Shown here one piece after another: positions 17,181-27,458 of a DNA stretch of 64,000 nt. The notes below the pieces were generated by a model. The model did not search any database. It had not been told where the DNA came from and saw nothing but the letters and a program-made list of their open reading frames with translations. How positions within the stretch are numbered: position 1 is the first letter of the stretch; every line of letters begins with the position of its first letter. The translations under genes were made by a program, and so were the position numbers. The stretch spans positions 1-64,000 of the forward strand of contig CAYWPG010000006.1 of the NCBI GenBank assembly GCA_964460035.1, written 5' to 3'. The DNA comes from CAYWPG01 sp964460035 (GTDB lineage: Bacteria > Pseudomonadota > Gammaproteobacteria > Nitrococcales > AK92).

Positions 17181-17205
17181 CGGCGGCGCAAGAGCTGCGC
17201 CGCCG
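17181..17205 (-). terminator. Hairpin after phaB
   Basis: A perfect 10-bp stem (CGGCGGCGCA/TGCGCCGCCG, loop AGAGC) 16 bases beyond the phaB stop. No T-run follows directly on the minus strand, so it may act as a Rho-assisted end or as an mRNA-stabilising stem. Confidence 0.5.
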
Positions 17206-17220
17206 CGCTCGCTCGATACT

Positions 17221-17967
17221 TTAGAAGCTAGTGAACAGCGCGCCGTTTACAGGAATGTTCGCACCGTTGATGTAATCGGCCTCATCCGCCGCCAGGAACA
17301 CGACCACTCGGGCGATGTCGGCCGGCGTGCCCATGCGGCCAGCCGGAATCTGGGCGACGATTCCTTCGCGCACCTCTTCCGGAATCGCAGCCGTCATCGC
17401 CGTGTCGATGTATCCGGGCGAAATCGTGTTGGCGGTGATGCCCTTGCGCGCCCCTTCCTTGGCCAAAGCCATGGAGAAGCCATGAATACCGGCCTTGGCC
17501 GCCGAATAGTTGGTCTGGCCGAACTGGCCGGTCTGGCCGTTGACGGAGGAGATGTTGATGATGCGCCCGAAACCGCGCTCGCGCATGCCGTTGATGAACT
17601 GGCGGGTAACGTTGAACACGCTGTTGAGGTTGACGTTGATCAACGTATCCCAGTTCTCGCGCTCCATCTTGTGCAGGAACGCATCGCGGGTGATCCCTGC
17701 GGCATTCACCAGAACGTCGACGGGACCGTACTCGGCCTCGACCTTCTTGGCCATCTCGACGCAAGCGTCATAATTGGCGACGTCCGCCTCAACATAGCCA
17801 ATTTCGAAGCCTTCTTCGCGACGGTCGCGCTGCCACTGAGCGATGTTCTCGCGCTCGGCGTCCACGCACGTGGTCACCACACGATAGCCGGCAGCCGCCA
17901 ATTGCTTGCAGATCTCGGTGCCGATGCCACCGTTTCCGCCCGTAACCAATGCCACTCTATTCGCCAT
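17221..17967 (-). CDS. phaB: Acetoacetyl-CoA reductase PhaB
   Basis: A 248-residue short-chain dehydrogenase, NADPH type. The cofactor glycine motif is VTGGNGGIG. The catalytic Ser, Tyr and Lys are seen in INISSVNGQTGQFG and NYSAAKAG. The protein is closely PhaB/PhbB-like, with QFGQTNYSAAKAG and NTISPGYIDT. It makes (R)-3-hydroxybutyryl-CoA for PhaEC. Its direction is convergent to phaEC, so it is transcribed separately from the promoter region upstream of 17967, which carries the paired sites at 18070-18138. Confidence 0.95.
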   Translation of the reverse strand: MANRVALVTGGNGGIGTEICKQLAAAGYRVVTTCVDAERENIAQWQRDRREEGFEIGYVEADVANYDACVEMAKKVEAEYGPVDVLVNAAGITRDAFLHKMERENWDTLINVNLNSVFNVTRQFINGMRERGFGRIINISSVNGQTGQFGQTNYSAAKAGIHGFSMALAKEGARKGITANTISPGYIDTAMTAAIPEEVREGIVAQIPAGRMGTPADIARVVVFLAADEADYINGANIPVNGALFTSF

Positions 17968-18069
17968 GTTTCATCCTCTCTGGAAGTTCGGCAGGATGGG
18001 TCGCGAGATAATCCCTCGCTCGGCGACGAACATCATTGTCCGACGTTGTATATAAGCAGTAACTTTCGA

Positions 18070-18138
18070 TGCAGTGCACCATAACGAGGCGTGCATATTA
18101 GGTAGGCCTGTCAGCGACTGTCAACATGGTGCACTGCG
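18070..18138. promoter_or_regulatory. 12-bp inverted repeat in the phaB promoter, candidate PhaR operator pair
   Basis: GCAGTGCACCAT at 18071-18082 is repeated exactly, inverted, at 18126-18137, with 43 bases between. The first copy is extended to TGCAGTGCA, a TGC-N3-GCA palindrome like reported PhaR targets. It lies just upstream of TATATA-like sequence at 18047-18054 that could be the phaB -10. phaR itself is 0.5 kb away. Binding is inferred, not shown. Confidence 0.5.
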
Positions 18139-18666
18139 ACAACGGTCGCGATTTCGGCAGTCAGCGCCCTGAACGGCAGGCCAGAACCGACGCAAACCGC
18201 GCTGCCACGAAGCCTTCAACACGAGCCGGTGGTGCCTGTGCGCCGCAGCTGGCTGCGCGTTTCTAGAGCGACGGCACCACTTCGTCGTACACGTCTACAC
18301 GTTCCATGACGCCAATACGACCGAGGCCGCTGCCAGAGACGAACGGCAAGGCCTGTTAGAAGCAGGGCGGTACGGCTCGCGCCTCACAGGGAACAACCGC
18401 AGAGCCTTGCCCAGCCGCAACGCTCGCAGACCTTTTGCAGGCGCACCATGGTCATATTTAGAGGCACTGATATCCGATTCCAGGAGGGAATTACATGCAG
18501 AGGCCGCGCCGCACAGGCGCAGGACGATTGTCGACATCTCCTAAAGGCGGGAAGCGGCGCCCCAAGCGTAGCGATTGGCCGAGGTCGCGGTACGCCTGGG
18601 TTCCAAGCAAGAAAGTTCCGCATGCTGCCGGAGCACACCCTCCAGGCGTGCCGGCCGCGCCCGGCT
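18139..18666. other. Intergenic region phaB-phaR, one weak ORF signal
   Basis: No recognisable gene. A strong ribosome site (CAGGAGGGAATTAC) precedes ATG 18495 on the plus strand. The frame is Arg/Lys/Pro-rich, resembles no family and runs antisense into the 3' end of phaR, so I do not call it a gene. Confidence 0.4.
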
Positions 18667-19194
18667 CTAATCGCCGCGACTGCCTCGTCTGGACGAAGAG
18701 CCAGAGGATCGCTCCTCGCCACGGCCCGCGTTCTTGCCGCTGCGCCGCTCCTTCTCTCCGCCCAGATTCGCCATCCCGCTCATCGCCTGCCACATGGCGA
18801 GGTTACGCTCCGCAAACTGCGTAAGCATGCCGATGGGGCTGCTATCCATCAGGCTGCGGGTGCGTTCGCGGAAGACACGCTGCTGCTCCAGCCACAGTTC
18901 CATGCTCTTTTCCAGATAGCTGGTGAGCATATTCTGCTCGCTGCCGCCATAAGAGCGAATGATTCGCGCCAGCAAGTCGCTGCTGAAGATGGGCTCGCCG
19001 CCCTCCTCCTCTTCGGCGATGATCTGCAACAGAATGCTGCGGGTGAGATCCGCTTTGGTCTTGGCATCGATGACCTGAAAGTCCACGCCATCGATAACCA
19101 GAGTCTTGACGTCGGCCAGGGTGATGTAGCTGCTGATCGCCGTATCGTACAAACGACGATTGGGGTACTTCTTGATGATCCGAGCTTCGCTCAT
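18667..19194 (-). CDS. phaR: Polyhydroxyalkanoate synthesis repressor PhaR
   Basis: A 175-residue protein with the PHB accumulation regulator N-terminal domain (IIKKYPNRRLYDTAISSYITLADV, residues about 5-65) and the PHB_acc domain (residues about 70-110, PIFSSDLLARIIRSYGG). A helical segment and a basic disordered tail (EKERRSGKNAGRGEERSSG) follow. PhaR binds both DNA and nascent PHA granules and represses phasin and pha genes until polymer is present. Family members bind TGC-rich palindromes, and such palindromes occur at 16615, 16911 and 18070. Confidence 0.92.
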   Translation of the reverse strand: MSEARIIKKYPNRRLYDTAISSYITLADVKTLVIDGVDFQVIDAKTKADLTRSILLQIIAEEEEGGEPIFSSDLLARIIRSYGGSEQNMLTSYLEKSMELWLEQQRVFRERTRSLMDSSPIGMLTQFAERNLAMWQAMSGMANLGGEKERRSGKNAGRGEERSSGSSSRRGSRGD

Positions 19195-19457
19195 TCAGCC
19201 ACTTCCTCCACGGATGGACCCGGCCCACCGTCCGTGCAGCGCATCGGATATCGGCCGCCGAAAAGTTATCGCGCAACAACTGCAAGGAGATCCCAAGCCG
19301 TTGTAATAAAAACGTTTTCCGCCCATCCAATGCGAACCATAACCAAGCACGATAGGCATTTGATGCACCTTAGTCAAGCAATGCTGCAGTATGAACACTG
19401 CCTTGGGGCAATTCCGGCTACAATGCCGCCCAGGTCTCCGGCTACTGGAACTCTAAT

Positions 19458-20282
19458 ATGCTCCGACAAGACCTGCTCTTCACCGAAACGCTGCCGCCGC
19501 TACCGTACGTAGCGCATCAGATCATGCTTGCGGTCAACGAGCAGGAACCCAATACCGGCGACATCGCTTCCCTGCTTGCGAAAGAACCAGGATTGTGTGC
19601 CCGCATCATCGCGATGGCGAACTCCGTCTTCTTCCGGCACCGCAACCCTATCTATGCCATTGACGAAGCCATCGCCAGGCTGGGACTGAACAGGGTGCGG
19701 GTGCTGGTCGCCTCGCTGCTGCTCGCCAACCAGTTCGACGCATCCCGCTGCCGCCCCTTCCGCCCGGCTCGCTACTGGCAGCACGCCCTGGTCAGCGCGT
19801 TCGCCGCCATGCGGCTTAGCAGGCATGTTCCCGTAGAGGAAGGCAGCGAGGCCGCCTACCTGGGCGGTCTGTTGCACAACATCGGCTTGTTGCTGTTAGT
19901 GCACGCGCTACCCGAGGAGATGGCGTCCGTGCTGCGGCTGGCAGGCCAGCGCCCCGAGCTGTCGCTGCGGGTGCTGTGCCAAAGCCGAATCGGCTGCGAT
20001 CAGTACGAGGCTGGCGCGCTTCTGCTGCGGGAGTGGAATCTGCCGGCGCCGTTGGTGCAGGTAGCCGCACACTGCCGAGAACCGGACTATAAGGGCCCTT
20101 ATGCACGCCTGGTCAGTGTCGTTCGCGTCTGCATCGATTGGAGCCGCAGCGGCCTGAGTGAACTGCCCGAGCGCCGCGTGCTGCCCGAAGTCCCCCATGC
20201 ACAGCTCGAGGCCATTGCCCGCGAGGTTCAGAAAGAGCAAGAGCAGTTGCTCGCCTTCGCGCGCCTGCTCGCTGCCGCGTGA
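19458..20282 (+). CDS. HDOD domain signalling protein
   Basis: A 274-residue cytoplasmic protein, essentially one HDOD domain (residues about 10-210). LPPLPYVAHQIMLAVNEQEPNTGDIASLLAKEPGLCARIIAMANS is followed by AIARLGLNRVRVLVASLLLA. HDOD proteins are non-catalytic HD relatives that act in signal relay. Its divergent neighbour is phaR; the 263-base gap holds both promoters. A second HDOD protein lies on the other side of pabB. No effector domain is visible. Confidence 0.85.
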   Translation: MLRQDLLFTETLPPLPYVAHQIMLAVNEQEPNTGDIASLLAKEPGLCARIIAMANSVFFRHRNPIYAIDEAIARLGLNRVRVLVASLLLANQFDASRCRPFRPARYWQHALVSAFAAMRLSRHVPVEEGSEAAYLGGLLHNIGLLLLVHALPEEMASVLRLAGQRPELSLRVLCQSRIGCDQYEAGALLLREWNLPAPLVQVAAHCREPDYKGPYARLVSVVRVCIDWSRSGLSELPERRVLPEVPHAQLEAIAREVQKEQEQLLAFARLLAAA

Positions 20283-20293
20283 GCCGCTTCGCG

Positions 20294-21640
20294 TCAGCCC
20301 CGGCTGGCGGCGATCATACGCAGGAAGGCGGCGGCCTTGTCGTGTATTTCGGCAAACTCTGCCGCCGCCGTCGAATCCGCCACCAGTCCGCCGCCAGCCC
20401 AATAAGTGGCCCGCCCCTGTGCACAGACCGCCGTGCGGATCGCGATACTGGTATCCATGCTGCCGTCGTAGCCTAAATAGCCTATGGCGCCGCAGTACAC
20501 CCCTCGCGGCTGCGGCTCCAGCTCGCGAATGATCTCCATCGCGCGCCGCTTGGGCGCTCCGGTAATGGACCCGCCCGGCAGGCAGCCGCGCAGCAGATCG
20601 GCCGCGGTGACGCCTTCGGCCAGCTCGCCGGTCACCGCGCTCACCAAATGGTGCACGCAGGCGAACGTCTCCACGTTGAACAGCTCGCTGGTCCGCACAC
20701 TGCCGATACGGCAGCTCTTGCCCAGGTCGTTGCGCATCAGATCGACGATCATCACGTTCTCGGCTCGATCCTTGTCGCTGTTACGCAGAGCCTCCCGCGC
20801 CTGCGCATCCAATACCGGATCTTCATGTCTGGGCCGCGTTCCCTTGATCGGACGTGTCTCCACCCGGCCATCGCGCACCACCAGGAAACGTTCGGGAGAA
20901 TTGCTGAGTATCTGCGCGAAGGGCAGTTGCAGATAGGCGCCGAATGGCGCGGGGCTGATGCGGCGCAAGCGCCGGTACGCCTCCCAGGGATCGCCGCTGT
21001 AAGCGACCGCGAACGGCCTGGCCAGATTGACCTGGTAGCAGTCTCCCGCATGGATGTATTGCTGCACCTTCTCGAAGGCTTGCCGGTAGTCGTCCCAGTC
21101 CGGCTGGATCAACGCCCCCTCGGCCCGGAACTGCGTCGCCACGGCCGACGTGCGCATAAGCGCTCGTATGCGCTCCAGCATGGGCAGCGCTTCGGCCGGA
21201 CCGACCCACGCTGTCTCCCGGCGCCGATGATCCGTCACCACGGCCCAGTCGTAGAATCCCACCGCGAGCTCGGGAACGCCCGACGCTGGACGCGGATCGT
21301 CGACTCCCTCCAGGCGCATGCCCAGGTCGTACCCGAAGTACCCGACCGCGCCGCCGGCAAAGGGCAGGTCCACCCGTTCCCGCCCGGCGCCACGCTCCAG
21401 TCTCTGCTGCAGCAAAGACAGCGGCTCTTGCAGCACGCGCCGGCTGCCATTGCCGTCGGTGAGCACACTGACGCCATCGGTGGTCACCAGGGTCTCCCGC
21501 GGCGCGGCAACAAAGATATCGTGCGAGCCGAACCGCAGGCCGCCACCGCCGCTGTCCAGCCATATGGCCCAGGGCAGCTGACGCAGCGCGGCAAAAAACC
21601 GCTCGCCGTCGGCGAGATAAGGCAGTGTATGAACGCGCAC
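20294..21640 (-). CDS. pabB: Aminodeoxychorismate synthase component I
   Basis: A 448-residue chorismate-using enzyme that, with PabA, makes 4-amino-4-deoxychorismate for folate. Signature motifs are PIKGTRPRHEDP, AENVMIVDLMRNDLGK, GCLPGGSITGAPKRRAMEIIRELE and YCGAIGYLGYDGSMDTSIAIRT. The PIKGT lysine is the one that distinguishes PabB from TrpE (PIAGT). The PabA partner is not in the window. Confidence 0.93.
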   Translation of the reverse strand: MRVHTLPYLADGERFFAALRQLPWAIWLDSGGGGLRFGSHDIFVAAPRETLVTTDGVSVLTDGNGSRRVLQEPLSLLQQRLERGAGRERVDLPFAGGAVGYFGYDLGMRLEGVDDPRPASGVPELAVGFYDWAVVTDHRRRETAWVGPAEALPMLERIRALMRTSAVATQFRAEGALIQPDWDDYRQAFEKVQQYIHAGDCYQVNLARPFAVAYSGDPWEAYRRLRRISPAPFGAYLQLPFAQILSNSPERFLVVRDGRVETRPIKGTRPRHEDPVLDAQAREALRNSDKDRAENVMIVDLMRNDLGKSCRIGSVRTSELFNVETFACVHHLVSAVTGELAEGVTAADLLRGCLPGGSITGAPKRRAMEIIRELEPQPRGVYCGAIGYLGYDGSMDTSIAIRTAVCAQGRATYWAGGGLVADSTAAAEFAEIHDKAAAFLRMIAASRG

Positions 21641-21744
21641 GATTAGTTAATGATTATGAGTAAGCTTCCAACCGCCGGAGGCGGCCAGCTTAAGCGCTTG
21701 CGCCAAGCGCAGCAACGCCGGAAAGTCCCTGGCGAGAAACCCCG

Positions 21745-22989
21745 TTAGCCGAGCAACAGCCGCTGCACTTCCGCAATTTCCTCGCGCGCTTCGTCCAGAA
21801 CGGGGGCGACATCGGTAATTCCCAGCAAGGGCAGGCCGAGCGCCTCTGCCGCCGGTACCTCCGCCACGCGCGGAATCCCCTCTTGGGCAGCCATGATCTG
21901 CAACTGCACAACGATGATGATATCCGCATAATCCCCGTCCCCTTCATGCCGGCGGTGCCAGTTCTCGGCCTCCAGCGCCACCGTCACCAAGTCCTCGGGA
22001 AAATTCCAGCGCCGCAGAATCATGGCGCCGACCTGCCCCCGATAAGTGCCGATGGTCGCCTCTAGCGAGGCGGGGTCTTCGGCCAGCTGGGGATAGGCCT
22101 CGGCATGCGCCAGCATAGGCACTATGCCGATATCGTGTACCAGCCCGGCCAGCAGTGCCCGCTCCGGCGAGAATCCGAACAGCTTGCGCGCCAACACGGC
22201 CGCCGTCGCGGCTACCAGCGAGCTGTGCTGCCAGAGCTGCGCCATGCGCTTGGTCAACAGCGCGCTCCGCGTCTTGAAGACCTCTCGCAGCGTCACCGCC
22301 ATGACGACCTCGCGAGTCTTCTGCGAGCCCAAGCGCTGGATAGCCGCTATCAGGCTATCCACCCCCTGCCCGCTGCCGTAGAGCGCGCTGTTGGCCACCT
22401 GGATCACTCGCGCGGCTACCGCCGGGTCGATCTGGATGATCTTGGCCAGGTAAGCCGCCGAGACATCCTCCTCGTTCACCGCCTGGCGCACACGCATAGC
22501 GACATCGGGCATGCTCGGCAGCGACAAGGTGCCGTTCTGTAGATCCTGAAACAGACGATGGAACAAGCGCACGCCTACATCGGCCGTTTCCTCGTCGAGC
22601 TGCTCGACCAGCGGCTGCGGCGGCCGCGACTCTTCCAGCAAGCGCTCGATGCTGGCCGTGGGCAGTCGTATCAGCCGCACCTCGGTGCGGCTGATCGCGG
22701 TGTAGGCATGAGGCTGTTGCAGGCCAAGCGGTTCAGCGGCCACACCGGCATCCCCTGTACCGACCAGCTCCCGCGCGCCATCGTCGCCTTCCACCAGCGC
22801 GATAGAGCCCGACAGCAGATAACGCGTCCAGCCGTCGGTGCTGCCTTTGCGAAAAATCAGGCTACGCGCAGGGTACTCCTCGATCTGGGCTTCGCAAGCC
22901 AGTCGCTGCAACGCGTCGGAGGGCAGATCCTGCAAAGGGGTGAGCTGCTCCAGCACGGAAACTGCAATGGTCCGGCTCTTGTTCTTCAT
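21745..22989 (-). CDS. HDOD protein with N-terminal cyclic-nucleotide-binding-like domain
   Basis: A 414-residue protein. Residues about 8-140 resemble a cNMP-binding beta-roll (LQRLACEAQIEEYPARSLIFRKGSTDGWTRYLLSGSIALVEG). Residues about 170-370 form an HDOD domain (LPSMPDVAMRVRQAVNEEDVSAAYLAKIIQIDPAVAARVIQVANS). This suggests a ligand-responsive HDOD switch. I place the start at ATG 22989 (MKNKSRT) because earlier in-frame codons would cut into the promoter of the divergent patatin gene and encode a non-conserved Cys-rich stretch. Confidence 0.8.
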   Translation of the reverse strand: MKNKSRTIAVSVLEQLTPLQDLPSDALQRLACEAQIEEYPARSLIFRKGSTDGWTRYLLSGSIALVEGDDGARELVGTGDAGVAAEPLGLQQPHAYTAISRTEVRLIRLPTASIERLLEESRPPQPLVEQLDEETADVGVRLFHRLFQDLQNGTLSLPSMPDVAMRVRQAVNEEDVSAAYLAKIIQIDPAVAARVIQVANSALYGSGQGVDSLIAAIQRLGSQKTREVVMAVTLREVFKTRSALLTKRMAQLWQHSSLVAATAAVLARKLFGFSPERALLAGLVHDIGIVPMLAHAEAYPQLAEDPASLEATIGTYRGQVGAMILRRWNFPEDLVTVALEAENWHRRHEGDGDYADIIIVVQLQIMAAQEGIPRVAEVPAAEALGLPLLGITDVAPVLDEAREEIAEVQRLLLG

Positions 22990-23099
22990 GTTATACGCCG
23001 CCTGCACTAGTTGTAGCGCTTCCTTGTTGGAACAATAGCATAGGCCATCGGAGCCGGGCACGAATCTCAAGACCCCAATCGCCAACGCAGGGAGAGCAG

Positions 23100-24203
23100 G
23101 TGCATAACGACGACCGAACTCGCGCCAAGGGCCGCAGGCGTGCATGGCATTGGCTGCCGTGGCGGCGGCGCGTGCGTTCGAGCCGGATCGTGCTCAACCT
23201 GGCCCTGCAAGGCGGAGGAGCGCATGGTGCATTCACCTGGGGCGTGCTCGACCGCTTGTTGGAAGAGGAGGACCTTCGCTTCGAGGGGCTGAGCGGCGCC
23301 AGTGCCGGCGCTATGAACGCCGTAGTATTCGCGAGCGGCTGGCTGCACGGCGGCCGCGAAGGCGCTCAGTCCGCTCTGCACCGATTCTGGCAGCAGGTCA
23401 GCGTCGCGGCCCGTCTCGGCCCCTTGCAGGCCAGCCCCTTGGAGTACTTAATGAACGGCTGGAACCGGGACTGGTCTCCCGGTTACCTGATGATGTCGGC
23501 GCTCGCCAAGGTCGCTTCGCCTTACCAGTTCAATCCGGGCGGCTTCAATCCGCTGCACGGGCTGCTGGAAGAGCTGATCGACTTCGAGGCGCTGCACCGA
23601 TGCCGCGAGCCCAAACTGTTCATCGCAGCGACCAGCGTGCACAGCGGCATGCCCAGGATTCTGCGCAACCCCGAGCTAAATGCGCAGGCGGTGATCGCCT
23701 CCGCCTGCCTGCCGCTGTTGTTCCATGCCGTACGCCTGGGCGACGAGCACTACTGGGACGGCGGCTATACCGCCAACCCGCCCCTGTTTCCGCTGTTGTT
23801 CGAGTGCGCCGGGCGGGACGTACTGCTGGTGCAGCTGGAGCCTAGCTGGCGCCCCGATGTGCCCACCCGGGTGACCGAGATCGTCGACCGCGCCAACGAG
23901 ATCGCCTTCAACGCCAACCTCATGCGGGAGCTGCAACTGCTCGCCATGCTCCAGCGCCCGCGGCATCGCTTTCCGGTACCGCCCACGCCATGGGGACGCA
24001 AGTTCAAGCGGGTGCATATGCATCATATAGAGGCCGCGGACACTATCGCCGGAGCCGGCCGCACGAGCCGGGCCAACACCGATTGGGGGTTCCTGCAGTA
24101 CCTGCGCGACCTGGGCCGCGCCCGCGCGGACGAATGGCTGCGCGAGCACCGTACGGCGCTGGGATGCCGCTCCAGCATGGATCTACAGCGCTTTGTACCG
24201 TAG
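23100..24203 (+). CDS. Patatin-like phospholipase
   Basis: A 367-residue alpha/beta lipid acyl hydrolase. Family motifs are present in order: the oxyanion hole LQGGGAHGAFTWGVLD, the nucleophile elbow GLSGASAGAMNA, and the catalytic Asp in DGGYTANPP. No signal peptide is evident, so it is cytosolic or membrane-associated. GTG start with GGGAGAG upstream. Cytosolic patatins are sometimes linked to PHA or lipid turnover, but nothing here shows the substrate. Confidence 0.88.
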   Translation: MHNDDRTRAKGRRRAWHWLPWRRRVRSSRIVLNLALQGGGAHGAFTWGVLDRLLEEEDLRFEGLSGASAGAMNAVVFASGWLHGGREGAQSALHRFWQQVSVAARLGPLQASPLEYLMNGWNRDWSPGYLMMSALAKVASPYQFNPGGFNPLHGLLEELIDFEALHRCREPKLFIAATSVHSGMPRILRNPELNAQAVIASACLPLLFHAVRLGDEHYWDGGYTANPPLFPLLFECAGRDVLLVQLEPSWRPDVPTRVTEIVDRANEIAFNANLMRELQLLAMLQRPRHRFPVPPTPWGRKFKRVHMHHIEAADTIAGAGRTSRANTDWGFLQYLRDLGRARADEWLREHRTALGCRSSMDLQRFVP

Positions 24204-24453
24204 CGGCGGGCTCGCGGCACAGGATATCCTCGTGCGTTTCGCAATACCGGTCCTGCGGCCAAGCGCCGCCTGGAGGGCTGGGCGCTGCATACACGCGACA
24301 GCGCAAACGCCGGTCGCCGTGGTAAGCTAGCGTGCAGACGTCGCCGCGGCAGCTGGCGTGCCGCCTCAAGGGCAGCGGCAACCCCATCGCCACTCCTGCA
24401 GCGCTGCGGCGACGCGTTCCGGCTACAACTTCTTAGAGAGGATCTCAGGACCC

Positions 24454-25197
24454 ATGGCAGGACATAGCAAGTGGGCCAACATTCAACATCGTAAGAAGGC
24501 ACAGGACGCCAAGCGCGGCAAGATCTTCACCAAGCTGATCCGCGAGGTGACCGTCGCCGCGCGGCTGGGCGGCCCCGACCCTGCCAGCAACCCCCGCCTG
24601 CGGCTGGCGATGGACAGGGCCTTCAGCATGAACATGCCCAAGGACAACCTGGAGCGCGCGATCAAGCGCGGCGCGGGGCTGGACGAAAGCGTCAACTACG
24701 AGCAGGTCCGTTACGAAGGCTACGGCCCCGGCGGCACGGCGGTGCTGGTCGACTGCATGACCGACAACCGCAACCGCACGGTCAGCGAAGTGCGCCATGC
24801 ATTCAGCAAGTGCGGCGGCAACCTTGGCACGGACGGCTGCGTAGCGTATCTGTTCAAGGAAACCGGCGTATTGACCTTCGCCCCCGGAGGCGACGAGGAC
24901 CGCATCATGGAGGTCGCGCTGGAGGCCGGTGCCGAGGACATCGTCAATCATGACGACGGGTCGCTGGAGGTGCTGGCCAGTCCCGAAGACTTCCACACCG
25001 TGAAGGACGCGCTGGTGGCTGCCGGACTGGAGCCGGTGGAGGCGGAAGTAACCATGCGGCCGGACACCACGGTCGAAGTCAGCAGCGACGATGCCGTCAA
25101 GACGCTGCGGCTGCTCGAAATGCTCGAGGACCTGGACGACGTGCAGCACGTCTACTCGAATGCCGACATCGACGCCGAGGCCTATGCGCAGGGCTGA
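24454..25197 (+). CDS. yebC: YebC/PmpR family protein
   Basis: A 247-residue protein starting MAGHSKWANIQHRKKAQDAKRGKIF, the invariant family N-terminus, with AGGA about 10 bases upstream. Internal motifs include MPKDNLERAIKRG, GYGPGGTAVLVDCMTDNRNRT and GTDGCVAYLF. YebC proteins have been described as transcription regulators and recently as ribosome-associated factors that relieve proline stalling. It sits just before ruvC as in most gammaproteobacteria, 48 bases upstream. Confidence 0.95.
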   Translation: MAGHSKWANIQHRKKAQDAKRGKIFTKLIREVTVAARLGGPDPASNPRLRLAMDRAFSMNMPKDNLERAIKRGAGLDESVNYEQVRYEGYGPGGTAVLVDCMTDNRNRTVSEVRHAFSKCGGNLGTDGCVAYLFKETGVLTFAPGGDEDRIMEVALEAGAEDIVNHDDGSLEVLASPEDFHTVKDALVAAGLEPVEAEVTMRPDTTVEVSSDDAVKTLRLLEMLEDLDDVQHVYSNADIDAEAYAQG

Positions 25198-25245
25198 GGC
25201 TATGCCCCTGCCTGGGGGCCGGAAACCCGATGGAGGCTGCCTGTC

Positions 25246-25749
25246 ATGGCACGCATCCTAGGCATAGACCCAGGGTCGCGCATCACCGGCTTCGGCATCG
25301 TAGAGGCCGATGGCGGCGCACCGCGCTATATCGCAAGCGGAACGATTCGCACGGACGGCGCCGCCTTCCCCGAGCGGCTGAAAATCATCTACACCGAGCT
25401 TACCGCGCTGCTCGCCGAGTACCGCCCGGAGCAGGTCGCGATAGAGCAGGTGTTCGTGCACCGCAATCCAAGCTCCGCTCTGAAGCTCGGCCAGGCCAGA
25501 GGAGCGGCCATTTGCGCATGCGTGGTCGCCGGGTTGCCGGTGGCGGAATACACTCCTGGAGAGATCAAACAGGCCATCGTCGGCGGCGGCGGCGCCGGCA
25601 AGGAGCAAGTACAGTACATGGTTCGAATGCTGCTCAAAGTCAGCGGAGAATTGCAGCTCGATGCATCGGATGCGCTCGCCGTAGCGCTCTGCCACAGTCA
25701 TCGTAGCGCGCTGGACGCACGCCTTGCGCGGCTGGCGAGGACACCATGA
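25246..25749 (+). CDS. ruvC: Holliday junction resolvase RuvC
   Basis: A 167-residue RNase H-fold endonuclease that cuts Holliday junctions. The first catalytic Asp is in ILGIDPGSR and the second acidic residue in VAIEQVF. The C-terminal pair lies in LDASDALAVALCH. It overlaps ruvA by four bases (ATGA), so the two are translationally coupled. Confidence 0.97.
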   Translation: MARILGIDPGSRITGFGIVEADGGAPRYIASGTIRTDGAAFPERLKIIYTELTALLAEYRPEQVAIEQVFVHRNPSSALKLGQARGAAICACVVAGLPVAEYTPGEIKQAIVGGGGAGKEQVQYMVRMLLKVSGELQLDASDALAVALCHSHRSALDARLARLARTP

Positions 25750-26345
25750 TTGGACGGTTGCGGGGCACGCTGCTCGTCAAACAACCGCCGCAGCTGCTGA
25801 TCGATGTACAGGGCGTGGGATACGAGGTCGAGGCCTCGATGCAGACCATCTTCGATCTGCCCAGCACCGGAACGGTGGTGACGCTGCACACGCACCTTGT
25901 CGTCAAGGACGATGCCCATAGATTGTACGGGTTCGCGACCGAGCAGGAGCGTGCTCTGTTCCGTAGCCTGATCAAAGTCACCGGCGTCGGGCCCAAGCTC
26001 GCGCTCACCATCCTCTCCGGTATCCGTGCCGACGACTTCGTCCGCTGCATAGAGCTGGAAGACACCGGCACGCTGACCCGGCTGCCGGGCATCGGCAAGA
26101 AAACCGCCGAGCGACTCCTGATGGAAATGCGCGATCGCATCCGCGAGCTTGCCCCGACCGCCACCGAGCTGGCGGCTCCAGCCCGCGCGCCGCTGGGCGA
26201 CGACCCCACCAGCGAGGCGGTGAGCGCGCTGATCGCGCTGGGCTACAAGCCGCTGGAAGCCAGCAAGCTGGCGCGGGAGGTCGCCAGCGAAGGACTGAGC
26301 AGCGAACAGATTATCCGTGCGGCCTTGCAAAAGGCCTTGAGATAG
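25746..26345 (+). CDS. ruvA: Holliday junction branch-migration protein RuvA
   Basis: A 199-residue protein. It has an N-terminal OB fold (MIGRLRGTLLVKQPPQLLIDVQGVGYEVE), two helix-hairpin-helix motifs (ITGVGPK-like VTGVGPKLALTIL and RLPGIGKKTAERLLMEM) and a C-terminal domain III (SEAVSALIALGYKPLEASKLA). It binds four-way junctions and loads RuvB. Confidence 0.97.
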   Translation: MIGRLRGTLLVKQPPQLLIDVQGVGYEVEASMQTIFDLPSTGTVVTLHTHLVVKDDAHRLYGFATEQERALFRSLIKVTGVGPKLALTILSGIRADDFVRCIELEDTGTLTRLPGIGKKTAERLLMEMRDRIRELAPTATELAAPARAPLGDDPTSEAVSALIALGYKPLEASKLAREVASEGLSSEQIIRAALQKALR

Positions 26346-26364
26346 CGCCGCAACGAGTATCGTC

Positions 26365-27417
<1,053 letters not shown>

Positions 27418-27458
27418 CCCGGCCGCCGCACGGCGCGCAAGGGGAAGAAGCCGAGGGT

